From NCBI GenBank assembly GCA_028287115.1, contig JAQBQF010000039.1:1-43500 (forward strand): DNA of 43,500 nt. Reading direction: 5' to 3'. How positions within the stretch are numbered: position 1 is the stretch's first letter; every line of letters starts with the position of its first letter. Below are positions 9,728-17,552 of this stretch, piece after piece. The notes under the pieces were generated by a model. The model searched no databases. It saw only the letters and a list, made by a program, of their open reading frames with translations, and was not told the origin of the DNA. This DNA is from Myxococcales bacterium. Lineage in GTDB: Bacteria; Myxococcota_A; Polyangia; Haliangiales; Haliangiaceae. Position numbers and translations under genes: made by a program.

Positions 9728-10081
9728 GTGGTCCGCTGGCTCGTGGTCGTAACGGTGTTCGTGTTCGGGATCGGCGCGTCCGAAGCGCAGGTCTTCAAGC
9801 CGCGCACCGGCACCACCGCCAAGACACCGGCGAAGCCTCCACCGGTGAAGAAGGCTTCGGCCGACACCGACAAGGCCGACACCGACAAGGCCGACAAGCC
9901 GGTCGCGTCGCGAAAAGCAAAAAGCGCACCCAGCTCGCGCAAGGCGACAAAGAAGGGATCTGCAACCGCGAACCGCAAGTCGCGCGCGTCGAAGGACAAG
10001 GGGCGACCCGATGACCTGACGCCGGATCCCAAGAAAGACGACGAAGACGTCGTCATCGTCGTGGACGAAGACGAAGACTAG
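9728..10081 (+). CDS. Small secreted Lys-rich low-complexity protein
   Basis: The product of 117 residues starts with a likely Sec signal peptide (MVRWLVVVTVFVFGIGASEAQ, cleavage after SEA). The mature part is nearly all Lys, Ala, Thr, Pro, Ser and Asp, with an ADTDK repeat, a basic middle and an acidic tail (DDEDVVIVVDEDED). It has no recognisable domain and is probably disordered. The start is uncertain: GTG 9728 is used because it gives a clean signal peptide, but AGGG is only two bases away. The last 17 codons begin inside the first copy of a 16-bp direct repeat (10013-10028), so its C-terminus may have been altered by insertion or duplication. Confidence 0.5.
   Translation: MVRWLVVVTVFVFGIGASEAQVFKPRTGTTAKTPAKPPPVKKASADTDKADTDKADKPVASRKAKSAPSSRKATKKGSATANRKSRASKDKGRPDDLTPDPKKDDEDVVIVVDEDED
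10013..10028. repeat. 16-bp direct repeat, copy 1
   Basis: GACCTGACGCCGGATC occurs here, in the 3' end of the Lys-rich secreted gene, and again perfectly at 10219-10234. The 190 bp between the copies contain the end of that gene and the whole palindromic element at 10091-10203. Confidence 0.85.
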
Positions 10082-10090
10082 TCCACCGGA

Positions 10091-10203
10091 GGGTCAGGGC
10101 ACTACTTGCACCACTTCTCGCCGGTTTTCGGCCAGGCGATGGAAGGATCGCCACACCTGCGGCCGGTTTTCGGCTGCAAGTGTTGGAAGTAGTGGTCTGA
10201 CCC
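10091..10203. repeat. 113-bp palindromic element (REP/MITE-like)
   Basis: The ends form an imperfect terminal inverted repeat of 26 bases: GGGTCAGGGCACTACTT on the left against AAGTAGTGGTCTGACCC on the right (22 of 26 match). Inside are two copies of GCCGGTTTTCGGC, each able to form a small hairpin, and a central hairpin GGCGAT-ggaagg-ATCGCC. The element starts nine bases after the stop of the upstream gene. It encodes no transposase. From memory, ends of the GGGTCAGA type are seen in repeats mobilised by REP-associated Y1 transposases, but none is present here. Confidence 0.7.
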
Positions 10204-10218
10204 TATTTCTGATCCGAG

Positions 10219-10234
10219 GACCTGACGCCGGATC
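10219..10234. repeat. 16-bp direct repeat, copy 2
   Basis: Exact second copy of the repeat at 10013-10028. Read on in the same frame as copy 1, the sequence stays open to a TGA at 10315-10317 and would give a basic tail instead of the acidic one. Confidence 0.85.
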
Positions 10235-10396
10235 GAGCCACTCGCGGCGGTTGCGACCTCAGCCCCACCGCCAAGTCGCCGAGGCGACAAGGTCGTCAGA
10301 GGAGAATGGGGTTTTGAGTCGAGACCGTTGGACGGAGCTCCTCGATCCTGTGGCTCTGATCAACCCTCTTGGTTCTGTCTTGGCGCCTTTGCGCCT

Positions 10397-10462
10397 TGGC
10401 GGTTATCCGATCTGTGGGTTGGCGGTTATCCGATCTGTGGGTCGGCGTTATCCGATCTGCGC
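10397..10462. repeat. 23-bp tandem repeat, nearly three copies
   Basis: Two exact copies (10397-10419 and 10420-10442) share the core GGTTATCCGATCTGTGGGT. A third, with one base deleted and a diverged end, follows to about 10462. There are no spacers, so it is not a CRISPR. It abuts the right arm of the inverted repeat that ends at 10403. Confidence 0.85.
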
Positions 10463-10575
10463 GCCGCACGGGCGTTCAGGTCGGTTGTCGTCGGCAAACG
10501 TCGCTATTCGTGAAAGTGATCTCCAAGCAATCCAAAAAATTGCCCACGTGATCACAGCGTGCGTATTTCCGAATC

Positions 10576-11490
10576 ATGGATCGATCCCGTCGTGGGGGCT
10601 CGGGGTCAAGGGAGCAGGCGCCCACCCCTCCCCCGGCTTCCAAGCTGACCTTCCGCGCGAAGCGGAATCGCCGCAAGCCGGGATCGATGTGGTCGCGCTT
10701 GCCGCGCCCGCGCGTGATCGCCGATGCATGCGGCCGGGCGGCTCGCCGAGCCCTACCCGCGGCCGCTGCAGTGGCCGCGCTCGCCGCGATCAGCGGCACG
10801 GCCTGGGCGGGTTATCGGTTCGTCACGACCTCCTCACGGTTCGCGATCACCGAGATCACGGTTCGCGGCAGCCATCGCCTGAGCGATGAGCAAGTTCGTC
10901 AGGCGCTGCCGATCCACCTGGGCGACAACGTGTTCGCGACGAACCTCGATCGGCTGGTCACGGGACTGCGCGCCAATCCGTGGATCGTCGGCGCGGAAGC
11001 GCATCGCATCCTGCCGCACACGATCGAGATCGTGATCCGCGAGCGCACCGCGTCCGCGATCGCCGACGTCGGTGGCCTGTACCTCGTCGACGTGACGGGA
11101 CATCCGTTCAAGCGCGTCGAGCTCGCCGCGGATGACGGCAGCGGCCTGCCGATCGTCACCGGTCTCGATCGCAGCGCGTACCTCGCAAATCCCGAAGCGA
11201 CCGCCGCGCTCGTTCGCGGTGCACTCGGTGCGCTCTCGACATGGCGCAGCGAGACCTCGCGACCCGCGATCGGGGAGGTCCACCTCGATCCGCGCGGCGC
11301 GCTGACGCTGCACACCTACGAGCAGTCCACGGCGATCCAGCTCGGCGCGATCGACGCCGAGCTACCGACGCGGATGCAGACCTTCGACGCGGCCTGGAAC
11401 GAGCTGTCCACCGCGGAACGTGCCCGTGCACGCGCCATTCACCTCGATACCCGTCCAGACCACGTCACTGTCGCTTTCGCGAGGAACTAA
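10576..11490 (+). CDS. ftsQ: FtsQ/DivIB cell division protein
   Basis: FtsQ is a bitopic divisome scaffold that links cytoplasmic division proteins to FtsB/FtsL and the septal synthase. The product has 304 residues: a long basic, Pro-rich cytoplasmic tail (about residues 1-55), one membrane helix (ALPAAAAVAALAAISGTAWAGY, split here by its own length limit to about residues 55-78), and a periplasmic POTRA domain starting FAITEITVRGSHRLSDEQV. That domain runs through NPWIVGAEAHRILPHTIEI and RERTASAIA into the FtsQ-type beta domain. It precedes ftsA by nine bases, in canonical order. ATG 10576 is used. ATG 10687 would remove most of the cytoplasmic tail. Confidence 0.88.
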   Translation: MDRSRRGGSGSREQAPTPPPASKLTFRAKRNRRKPGSMWSRLPRPRVIADACGRAARRALPAAAAVAALAAISGTAWAGYRFVTTSSRFAITEITVRGSHRLSDEQVRQALPIHLGDNVFATNLDRLVTGLRANPWIVGAEAHRILPHTIEIVIRERTASAIADVGGLYLVDVTGHPFKRVELAADDGSGLPIVTGLDRSAYLANPEATAALVRGALGALSTWRSETSRPAIGEVHLDPRGALTLHTYEQSTAIQLGAIDAELPTRMQTFDAAWNELSTAERARARAIHLDTRPDHVTVAFARN

Positions 11491-11499
11491 GTCCCAACC

Positions 11500-12726
11500 A
11501 TGGCCAAGCCCAAGAGCAACGAGATCATCGTCGGCCTCGACATCGGCACCACCAAGATCGCCTGCATCGCAGGTGAAGTCACCGAAGATGGTGTCGACAT
11601 CATCGGGATCGGCACGGCGCCGTCGAAGGGCTTGCGCCGGGGCTATGTCGTGAACATCGACGCGACCGTCGCGGCGATCCAGCAAGCGGTCGACGAAGCC
11701 GAGAATATGGCGGGCTGCGAGATCTCGACGGTGTACGCCGCGATCTCGGGTGCTCACGTGCGCGGCATCAACTCGCACGGCATCATCGCGGTCAAGGACA
11801 AGGAAGTCCGCGAAGCCGACATCGCGCGCGTGATCGAACAGGCGAAGGCCGTTGCGATCCCGATGGATCGCGAAGTGCTTCACGTGTTGCCGCAGCAATA
11901 CGTCGTCGATGACCAGGACGGCATTCGCGATCCGCTCGGGATGGCGGGCGTGCGGCTCGAGGTCAAGGTCCACATGGTGACGACGGCGGTCGCCTCGGCG
12001 CAAAACGTCATCAAGTGCGCGAATCGCTGCAACCTGCAGGTCGCGGACATCGTGCTCGAGTCACTCGCGTCCTCGCAGGCGGTTCTCGAAGAAGACGAGA
12101 AAGAGCTCGGCGTCGCGCTCGTCGATATCGGCGGTGGCACCTGCGACGTGATGGTCTATTCCGACGGCGCGATCGTGCACACGTCGGTGCTGCCGCTCGG
12201 CGGCGGGCACATCACGAATGACATCGCGACCGTGCTGCGTACGCCGCTCGATTCCGCGGAGAAGATCAAGAAGAAGTACGGCTGCGCGTGGCGCGGTCAT
12301 GTCGATCGCGACGAGAAGATGGAAGTCCCTTCGGTCGGCGGACGGAGCCCGCGCGTGTTGCCGCGCATGGAGCTCGTCGAGGTGATCGAGCCGCGCGTCG
12401 AAGAGATCTTCGAGCACGTCAAGAAAGAGCTGATGCGCTGCGGTTACTTCGATGGCCTCGCGGCCGGCATCGTGCTCACCGGCGGCGCTACCGCGATGGA
12501 TGGCGTCTGCGAGATCGCCGAGCAGGTGATCGGGCTGCCGACGCGGCGTGGAGCGCCCACGAAGATCGGTGGGCTCGTCGACGTCGTGCGCTCGCCGAGC
12601 TACTCGACGGGCGTCGGCCTCGTGATGTTCGGCGCCGAGCAAGGCCGCACGATCGTCGATAGCCGCATGGAAGACCGCCCGAATCTGTTCAAGCGCGCGT
12701 GGGGCCGGATCGCCGAGATCTTCTAG
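11500..12726 (+). CDS. ftsA: FtsA, actin-like membrane anchor of the Z-ring
   Basis: FtsA tethers FtsZ to the membrane. The 408-residue product shows the actin-fold ATPase motifs: VGLDIGTTKIACIAGE at the N-terminus (phosphate 1), VDIGGGTCDVMVY (phosphate 2) and IVLTGGATAMDGVCEIAEQ (adenosine). The SHS2/1C domain lies between them, with LRRGYVVNID and ISGAHVRGINSHG. The C-terminus NLFKRAWGRIAEIF is a basic amphipathic helix, the usual membrane-targeting sequence. It sits nine bases after ftsQ. The convergent lipoprotein gene ends three bases downstream, so ftsA and ftsZ are separated by about 1.9 kb of opposite-strand genes. Confidence 0.95.
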   Translation: MAKPKSNEIIVGLDIGTTKIACIAGEVTEDGVDIIGIGTAPSKGLRRGYVVNIDATVAAIQQAVDEAENMAGCEISTVYAAISGAHVRGINSHGIIAVKDKEVREADIARVIEQAKAVAIPMDREVLHVLPQQYVVDDQDGIRDPLGMAGVRLEVKVHMVTTAVASAQNVIKCANRCNLQVADIVLESLASSQAVLEEDEKELGVALVDIGGGTCDVMVYSDGAIVHTSVLPLGGGHITNDIATVLRTPLDSAEKIKKKYGCAWRGHVDRDEKMEVPSVGGRSPRVLPRMELVEVIEPRVEEIFEHVKKELMRCGYFDGLAAGIVLTGGATAMDGVCEIAEQVIGLPTRRGAPTKIGGLVDVVRSPSYSTGVGLVMFGAEQGRTIVDSRMEDRPNLFKRAWGRIAEIF

Positions 12727-12729
12727 CGG

Positions 12730-13203
12730 TCACGACTTCGGTTCCGCCGGCCAGTGAGGTCCTTCGATCTCGAAGATCGGCTTGTCCTCGAAGTGAATGT
12801 CATCCTTGAGCGCCGTGAGCTCCTTCGCGACGACCTCCGCCTTGACGGCCTCCGACGGCACGTCGAGGTAGCCGATCTTGAGGTTGCACCAGCTCGCGGG
12901 CTCGCAGATCATTTGCGGGTCGCTGAACGAGGCAGAATCCTCATCGGTCTCGTGCGGTGTCCCTTTGTCGAGGCGAATGACCGCACCCTTCGCGTCGCGG
13001 TACCGCACGAGTACCCAATATCGTGCGATGCGCTTGTCCGAGAAGTTATACGCACGGGCCTGGAGCTCGCCTTTGTGATGATCTCCCGGCTTCACCGTGG
13101 TGACCTCGAACGCCATCGGCGCGCCGGTCGAGGGTTTCGCCGGCAGCTGTCCCGCCGACTTGCCGCAGCCAGCGAGCGCGATACAGAGAATTGCATGCTT
13201 CAT
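12730..13203 (-). CDS. Putative lipoprotein between ftsA and ftsZ
   Basis: The 157-residue product starts MKHAILCIALAGCGKSAG, a short signal with lipobox ALAGC. The mature region has an immunoglobulin-like beta pattern: FEVTTVKPGDHHKGELQARAY, then YWVLVRYRDAKGAV and two Cys close together (ICEPASWCNLKIGYL) that could form a disulfide. This is reminiscent of small FxLYD-like beta-sandwich lipoproteins, but I do not claim the family. ATG 13203 is chosen for the clean signal peptide; longer starts add a region without signal character. Its stop is three bases from that of ftsA on the other strand. Confidence 0.68.
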   Translation of the reverse strand: MKHAILCIALAGCGKSAGQLPAKPSTGAPMAFEVTTVKPGDHHKGELQARAYNFSDKRIARYWVLVRYRDAKGAVIRLDKGTPHETDEDSASFSDPQMICEPASWCNLKIGYLDVPSEAVKAEVVAKELTALKDDIHFEDKPIFEIEGPHWPAEPKS

Positions 13204-13329
13204 GCGCGCGCTGTACCGCACGGTGGCCGTGACTCGCACGAATACGATCGGCCAACCACAGCACTTCGAGCCTCGGGCCCGAACCACCATCGCGTCATGC
13301 CAACGTCACGAAGCGCGGCGCACGCTCCG

Positions 13330-14436
13330 TCAGGGAACGGCGCCGGAATTCGCGTCGAAGCCGCTGCGTGACATGATCGCGCCGACATCGACGGCTTCGA
13401 AGTTGCTCGCGGCGACCGACTGGACCTGGCTGAACGTCGTGTCTTCCCAGCCCGTGTCGGGCGTGCCGGTGACGTACATGTCCGAGCCGCCGTCGGCGAT
13501 ATACATGCCGTAGGTCTTCATCGCTTGGAGGATCGCCCGCGATTGGTTCGAGAAGCTGGCCGGGATCGCGAAGCTCGCCTTGAGTCGAAACAGCTGGCCC
13601 ATCGGTGGCAGGTTGGTCGAGCCGGTCCCGTTCGAGGTCAGGTGACGCGCGGGCCAGATGTACGAGGTCCGGATCTTGTTGGTGTTGATCGTGAAGCGCA
13701 GCGCGTGATGGATCGCGCCGGTGCTCGCTTCGTCGGCGCGCAGCAGGAGCGGCATGATCGGGAAGCCCGCGGCGTCGGCGGACGACCAGTCGGCGGGCCG
13801 CAAGGCGTTCGAGCGCAGGTCGAAGCTCGCCGAGCCAAAGATGTTCCACGCGCCCGACTGCGGCGAGTACACGTGATAGCCCTCCCACAGCCGGCAGGCA
13901 TCGACATCGACGACGAGCAGGTGGTGATCGCCGTACGGCTGCTGATCGGCGGCGGTATTGACTCCGCCCTCGATGATCGCGCTCGTGGGATACGGCAAGA
14001 CCGGCGAGGCGTTGGTGCAGGGGGAGACGACGGCGTGACCGCCATTCGCGCAATCGCTCTCGGCCTTCGGATCCCAGGACAGTCCCGGGTCGGCGGAGAA
14101 GAAGGCGATCGCGGGCCACGTCATCGCGGCACCGTGAACGGTGTTGTACGGGATGCCGTAGAAGTCGGCCGCCTGCTGATCGGTCTGGGTGCCGAGATCG
14201 AGGTGCAGCTTGCTCGTCCCGCCGATCGTCGCGATGTAACCGTCGGAACGAGGATCGATGGGCAACGTATCGATCGCCGTGTTGAAGACGTGGTTCGACG
14301 GCAGGATCGGACAGTCCGAGATCGTCGGGCCGTCGCCGTTGCCACCGTCCGGACGATCCGAGCTGCCACCGCACGCCGCTACCATGCACGTCACGACCAA
14401 GTGTCGCTTCATGAGTTCTCGGGTCGAGAATCTCAT
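13330..14436 (-). CDS. Conserved secreted lipoprotein of unknown function
   Basis: The protein of 368 residues has a lipobox (MVAACGG) after a basic start and then a Ser/Gly/Asp linker. The body contains [61 protein letters not shown] and, near the end, [13 protein letters not shown] and [15 protein letters not shown]. From memory, this set of blocks recurs in uncharacterised secreted proteins of soil bacteria, with no known activity. The many His, Asp and Trp residues would suit a carbohydrate-active or metal-binding fold, but that is a guess. GAGG lies nine bases before ATG 14436. ATG 14412 also gives a full signal peptide. It is convergent with nothing and divergent from ftsZ. Confidence 0.75.
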   Translation of the reverse strand: MRFSTRELMKRHLVVTCMVAACGGSSDRPDGGNGDGPTISDCPILPSNHVFNTAIDTLPIDPRSDGYIATIGGTSKLHLDLGTQTDQQAADFYGIPYNTVHGAAMTWPAIAFFSADPGLSWDPKAESDCANGGHAVVSPCTNASPVLPYPTSAIIEGGVNTAADQQPYGDHHLLVVDVDACRLWEGYHVYSPQSGAWNIFGSASFDLRSNALRPADWSSADAAGFPIMPLLLRADEASTGAIHHALRFTINTNKIRTSYIWPARHLTSNGTGSTNLPPMGQLFRLKASFAIPASFSNQSRAILQAMKTYGMYIADGGSDMYVTGTPDTGWEDTTFSQVQSVAASNFEAVDVGAIMSRSGFDANSGAVP

Positions 14437-14553
14437 GTTCGAGCCTCATCGGCGACCGGATCTCGAGATCACCAACACGCCACGAGCAGGTAGGTGCGCC
14501 TCATACGTGGTGCGGACGCGCCGCGTTCTTGCCGTATTCGCGCGATCAAAAAC

Positions 14554-14582
14554 TTGCCCCGATGGATCCATCACTTTCATAT
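14554..14582 (+). promoter_or_regulatory. Possible promoter with palindrome upstream of ftsZ
   Basis: TTGCCC (14554-14559) and TCATAT (14577-14582) are 17 bases apart, a weak sigma-70-like pair. The spacer holds the perfect palindrome GATGGATCCATC (14561-14572), and its half GGATCCATC recurs at 14597-14605, overlapping the ribosome-binding region of ftsZ. Because ftsZ follows two opposite-strand genes, a promoter must exist in this 170-bp gap. This is the best candidate I see, and it is weak. Confidence 0.35.
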
Positions 14583-14606
14583 GGGTTCCACACGGGGGAT
14601 CCATCC

Positions 14607-16013
14607 ATGGCACTCATCGAATTCGACGACGTCAGTCACGCAAAAATCCTCGTCATCGGCGTTGGTGGCGGCGGCGGTAACGCGGTCAACACCATGATCA
14701 GCGGCAATCTCGACGGGGTCGAGTTCGTGGTCGCCAACACCGACATGCAGGCTCTCGAAGCCAACATGGCGCCGCACAAGATCCAACTCGGCGACGCGCT
14801 GACCAAAGGCCTCGGGGCGGGAGCGAATCCCGACGTCGGGCGCCGCTCCGCGGAAGAGAGCATGCAGCAGATCGCCGACATGATCGCGGGCGCCGATATG
14901 GTGTTCGTGACCGCCGGCATGGGCGGTGGCACCGGCACGGGCGCCGCTCCGGTGATCGCGCAGATCGCTCGAGACTGCGGTGCGCTCACCGTCGGTGTCG
15001 TCACGAAGCCGTTCGGCTTCGAAGGCAAGAAGCGGTCGAAGCAGGCCGTCGAAGGCATCGACAGGCTGTCGGCCGCCGTCGACACCCTGATCGTGATTCC
15101 CAACAATCGGTTGCTCGCCCTCGTCGGGCAGAGCACGTCGATGGTCGAGGCGTTCCGCAAGGCGGACTCGGTGCTGCTCAACGCAGTGCAGGGCATCAGT
15201 GACCTGATGACGGTCCCCGGTCTCATCAACGTCGACTTCGCGGACGTTCGTACGATCATGAGCGGCATGGGCCGCGCCCTGATGGGCACCGGCGTCGGCA
15301 GCGGCAAGCGCCGCGCGACCGAAGCCGCCGAGATGGCGATCAGCTCGCCGCTGCTCGAGGATGTCTCGATCGAAGGTGCCACGGGCATCCTGATCAACAT
15401 CACCGGCGGACCGGACCTGACGCTGCACGAGGTCAACGAGGCTTCGTCGCTGATCCAGCAGGCCGCGCACGAAGACGCGAACATCATCTTCGGCTCGGTG
15501 ATCGATCCGAACCTCAGCGATGAGGTCCGCATCACGGTCATCGCGACCGGCGTCGATCACAGCACGAAGGGCAAGACGCTCCCGGAACCGACGCACCCGC
15601 CGACGCACGGAAAGCCGAAGGCGCACCAGATCACGCTGCCGTACGATGTCTCGACGCAGATCACGAAGGAATATCCGCCGATGGCACGTCAGCCGGCGCG
15701 TGCGGCGGCCGCCGTCGTCGAAGAGCCGGACATTCACTTCGAGTGGGCGACCCCCGACCTCGGCGAAGTCAACGCCGTCGAGAAGGCGCTCGCAGATCTC
15801 TCCGAGCCCGTGCCCGAAGGCGAGCACTCCGCACGCGTCGCAGCGGGCTCCGGGCCGGCCACGCCGCCTGAAGGAGCTCCGCTCGTTCATCCGGATCGCA
15901 AGCGCGCGCAATCGCGGCCGAGCATGAAGGCGGTCCTGGCGGGCGAGATCGATACCGAGAGCGAGCTGGACGTCCCGACGTTCATCCGCCGCCACAACTC
16001 GCAACACGGCTAA
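14607..16013 (+). CDS. ftsZ: FtsZ, tubulin-like cell division GTPase
   Basis: FtsZ polymerises into the Z-ring at midcell. The 468-residue product has the N-terminal GTP-binding domain with [15 protein letters not shown] and the tubulin signature [15 protein letters not shown]. The T7 loop region [15 protein letters not shown] carries the Asp that completes GTP hydrolysis, and the C-terminal domain follows ([13 protein letters not shown]). A long disordered Pro/Ala/Glu linker of about 130 residues leads to the terminal peptide [10 protein letters not shown], which matches the conserved FtsA-binding tail. ATG 14607 follows GGGGGAT at 14594-14600. In-frame codons upstream lack FtsZ character. 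A strong terminator closes the gene. Confidence 0.97.
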   Translation: MALIEFDDVSHAKILVIGVGGGGGNAVNTMISGNLDGVEFVVANTDMQALEANMAPHKIQLGDALTKGLGAGANPDVGRRSAEESMQQIADMIAGADMVFVTAGMGGGTGTGAAPVIAQIARDCGALTVGVVTKPFGFEGKKRSKQAVEGIDRLSAAVDTLIVIPNNRLLALVGQSTSMVEAFRKADSVLLNAVQGISDLMTVPGLINVDFADVRTIMSGMGRALMGTGVGSGKRRATEAAEMAISSPLLEDVSIEGATGILINITGGPDLTLHEVNEASSLIQQAAHEDANIIFGSVIDPNLSDEVRITVIATGVDHSTKGKTLPEPTHPPTHGKPKAHQITLPYDVSTQITKEYPPMARQPARAAAAVVEEPDIHFEWATPDLGEVNAVEKALADLSEPVPEGEHSARVAAGSGPATPPEGAPLVHPDRKRAQSRPSMKAVLAGEIDTESELDVPTFIRRHNSQHG

Positions 16014-16053
16014 TTTTTAGGCTTGGCTTAACCCTCCCTCCCGAGATGGAACA

Positions 16054-16083
16054 GAGAGGCCCGTCTGGGCCTCTCGTCTTTTT
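16054..16083 (+). terminator. Intrinsic terminator after ftsZ
   Basis: GAGAGGCCC and GGGCCTCTC form a perfect nine-base, GC-rich stem around a four-base loop (GTCT), followed by GTCTTTTT. It marks the end of the dcw cluster. It lies 41 bases after the ftsZ stop and before an unrelated gene. Confidence 0.92.
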
Positions 16084-16108
16084 CGGAGTGCTGAGTTAAC
16101 GAATCGGC

Positions 16109-16960
16109 ATGCGAACACTCGTTGCTGTTGTTTCGAGCCTCCTCTTTGTCGCCGCGGCTCACGCGGGACCCAACGACGCGGCGCCTGCCGCCGGCAAGGC
16201 CGCGGACAAGACCGCTCCCGCTGCGGGCAAGACCAAGATCACCTGGTACGGGCACGCCGCGTTCCGGATCGATACGCCGACCGGCAAGGTGCTGCTGGTC
16301 GATCCGTGGATCGACAATCCCGTGAACAAGGCAAACGCCGCGGCCGATCTCGCGGGCCTCACGGCGGTCGACCTGATCCTCGTGACCCACGGTCACTTCG
16401 ATCACGTCGGGAATGCGGCGGACATCGCGAAGAAGACCAAGGCGAAGCTCGTCGCGACGTTCGATCTCGGAAACGCGCTCGTCGCCAACGCGGGCTATCC
16501 CAAGGAGCTGTTCGGTATGGATACCGGCGGTAACTTCGGCGGAACGATCGAGATGCTCGGCGGTGACGTCGCGATCACCTACGTGCCTGCGATCCACAGC
16601 TCGGGCGTCGGCGACAAGGATGCCTACGGCGGCAACCCGGGCGGCTTCGTGATCGCCGTCAAGAACGGCCCGACGATCTATCACACCGGCGATACGGACG
16701 TGTACGGCGACATGGCGACGATCGGGAAGTTCGCGAAGATCGATCTGATGCTCGCGTGCATTGGCGATCACTTCACGATGGGTCCCGATCGCGCTGCCGA
16801 GGCAGTTCGCCTCGTCAAGCCCAAGCAGGTCGTCCCGATGCACTTCGGGACATTCCCGATCCTCACCGGCACGCCCGCCGAGCTCGGCAAGGCGCTCAAG
16901 AAGGCCGGCTCGACGACAAAGCTCGTCGAGATGAAGGTCGGTACGTCGATCACGCTGTAA
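16109..16960 (+). CDS. Secreted metallo-beta-lactamase-fold hydrolase (UPF0173-like)
   Basis: The protein of 283 residues starts with a signal peptide (MRTLVAVVSSLLFVAAAHAGP) and an Ala/Lys/Pro linker. The enzyme part has the beta-lactamase-fold layout seen in UPF0173 proteins: KITWYGHAAFRIDTP, KVLLVDPWIDNP, the metal site VTHGHFDHVGNAAD, IYHTGDTDVYGDM and VPMHFGTFPILTG. The His and Asp ligands look complete, so it should be an active metal-dependent hydrolase in the periplasm. The substrate is unknown. UPF0173 members are usually cytoplasmic, so the signal peptide is slightly unusual. The membrane-protein gene that follows starts eight bases later and is probably co-transcribed. Confidence 0.85.
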   Translation: MRTLVAVVSSLLFVAAAHAGPNDAAPAAGKAADKTAPAAGKTKITWYGHAAFRIDTPTGKVLLVDPWIDNPVNKANAAADLAGLTAVDLILVTHGHFDHVGNAADIAKKTKAKLVATFDLGNALVANAGYPKELFGMDTGGNFGGTIEMLGGDVAITYVPAIHSSGVGDKDAYGGNPGGFVIAVKNGPTIYHTGDTDVYGDMATIGKFAKIDLMLACIGDHFTMGPDRAAEAVRLVKPKQVVPMHFGTFPILTGTPAELGKALKKAGSTTKLVEMKVGTSITL

Positions 16961-16968
16961 ACTTCGGC

Positions 16969-17544
16969 GTGCTCACCGACTCCGCTGCACGCTGGCTGCT
17001 GGTGCTTCACACCGCGCTTGGCGTTGCGGCGGTCGGCTCCGCGACACACCTCGTGCTGTGGCTGCGGAAGTACCTGAACGGCCAGAGCGGCAAGCGACGC
17101 GCGGTCATCCAGTTTTCATGGCTCGTGCTCGCGTTTCAGGTCGGCGCGTTCATCGGCGGCAACCTGATGTATCCGACCTACAAGGTCGAGGTTCGCGTCG
17201 CGTATCTCGAGAACACCGGTGCGATCGCAGCCGACGCGATGGCGCGCTCGAAGGAGCTCGAGCACCTCGCGTCGCGTGAAGGAACCCACGCCTACGAGGC
17301 GCCGGCGACCGCCGACCTCGTCAAGAGAGCCGCGCACGCGGCGCGCTGGTTCGACGTGAAAGAGCATTGGATCGCGATGGGGATCTTCGCGTCGATCGCG
17401 CTCTTGTTCGTGCTCGCGTTCTGGGATCCGCGCCAAGGTCCCGCGCTGAAGCCGATCGTGATGAGCCTCGCGCTGATCGCCGCGGGCACCGTGTGGCTCG
17501 GCGCGATCATCGGTGTGCTGACGGCTTCGTGGCGCGCCGTATAG
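16969..17544 (+). CDS. Four-helix membrane protein of unknown function
   Basis: The 191-residue product starts at a GTG eight bases after the preceding stop. By eye it has four membrane helices: near residues 8-28 (WLLVLHTALGVAAVGSATHL), 46-66 (QFSWLVLAFQVGAFIGGNLMY), 131-150 (WIAMGIFASIALLFVLAFW) and 165-185. A polar loop of about 60 residues between helices 2 and 3 contains YPTYKVEVRVAYLE and several His and Glu. His residues in helix 1 and near helix 3 (KEHWIAMG) would suit a heme or metal-binding membrane protein, but this is speculation. No family is recognised. Confidence 0.65.
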   Translation: MLTDSAARWLLVLHTALGVAAVGSATHLVLWLRKYLNGQSGKRRAVIQFSWLVLAFQVGAFIGGNLMYPTYKVEVRVAYLENTGAIAADAMARSKELEHLASREGTHAYEAPATADLVKRAAHAARWFDVKEHWIAMGIFASIALLFVLAFWDPRQGPALKPIVMSLALIAAGTVWLGAIIGVLTASWRAV

Positions 17545-17552
17545 AACGGGAC

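Larger units (their letters stand above)
10082..10575. other. 494-bp non-coding repeat patch before ftsQ
   Basis: No convincing gene lies here. The stretch contains an inverted-repeat element (10091-10203), the second copy of a 16-bp direct repeat (10219-10234) and a second imperfect inverted repeat: 10267-10292 against 10378-10403, about 21 of 26 bases pairing, both arms built on ACCGCCAAG/CTTGGCGGT. A 23-bp tandem repeat follows. Base composition is lower in GC than the flanks. The ftsQ promoter probably lies in the last 100 bp (10463-10575), but I cannot place it with confidence. Confidence 0.7.

Noticed and set aside
10397..10462. Possible CRISPR array
   Set aside because: The units are directly adjacent without unique spacers, and no cas gene is present.
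13295..14449. Second long minus-strand frame of 384 codons overlapping the conserved lipoprotein
   Set aside because: The alternative frame is full of Arg, whereas 13330-14436 has a signal peptide and recognisable blocks.
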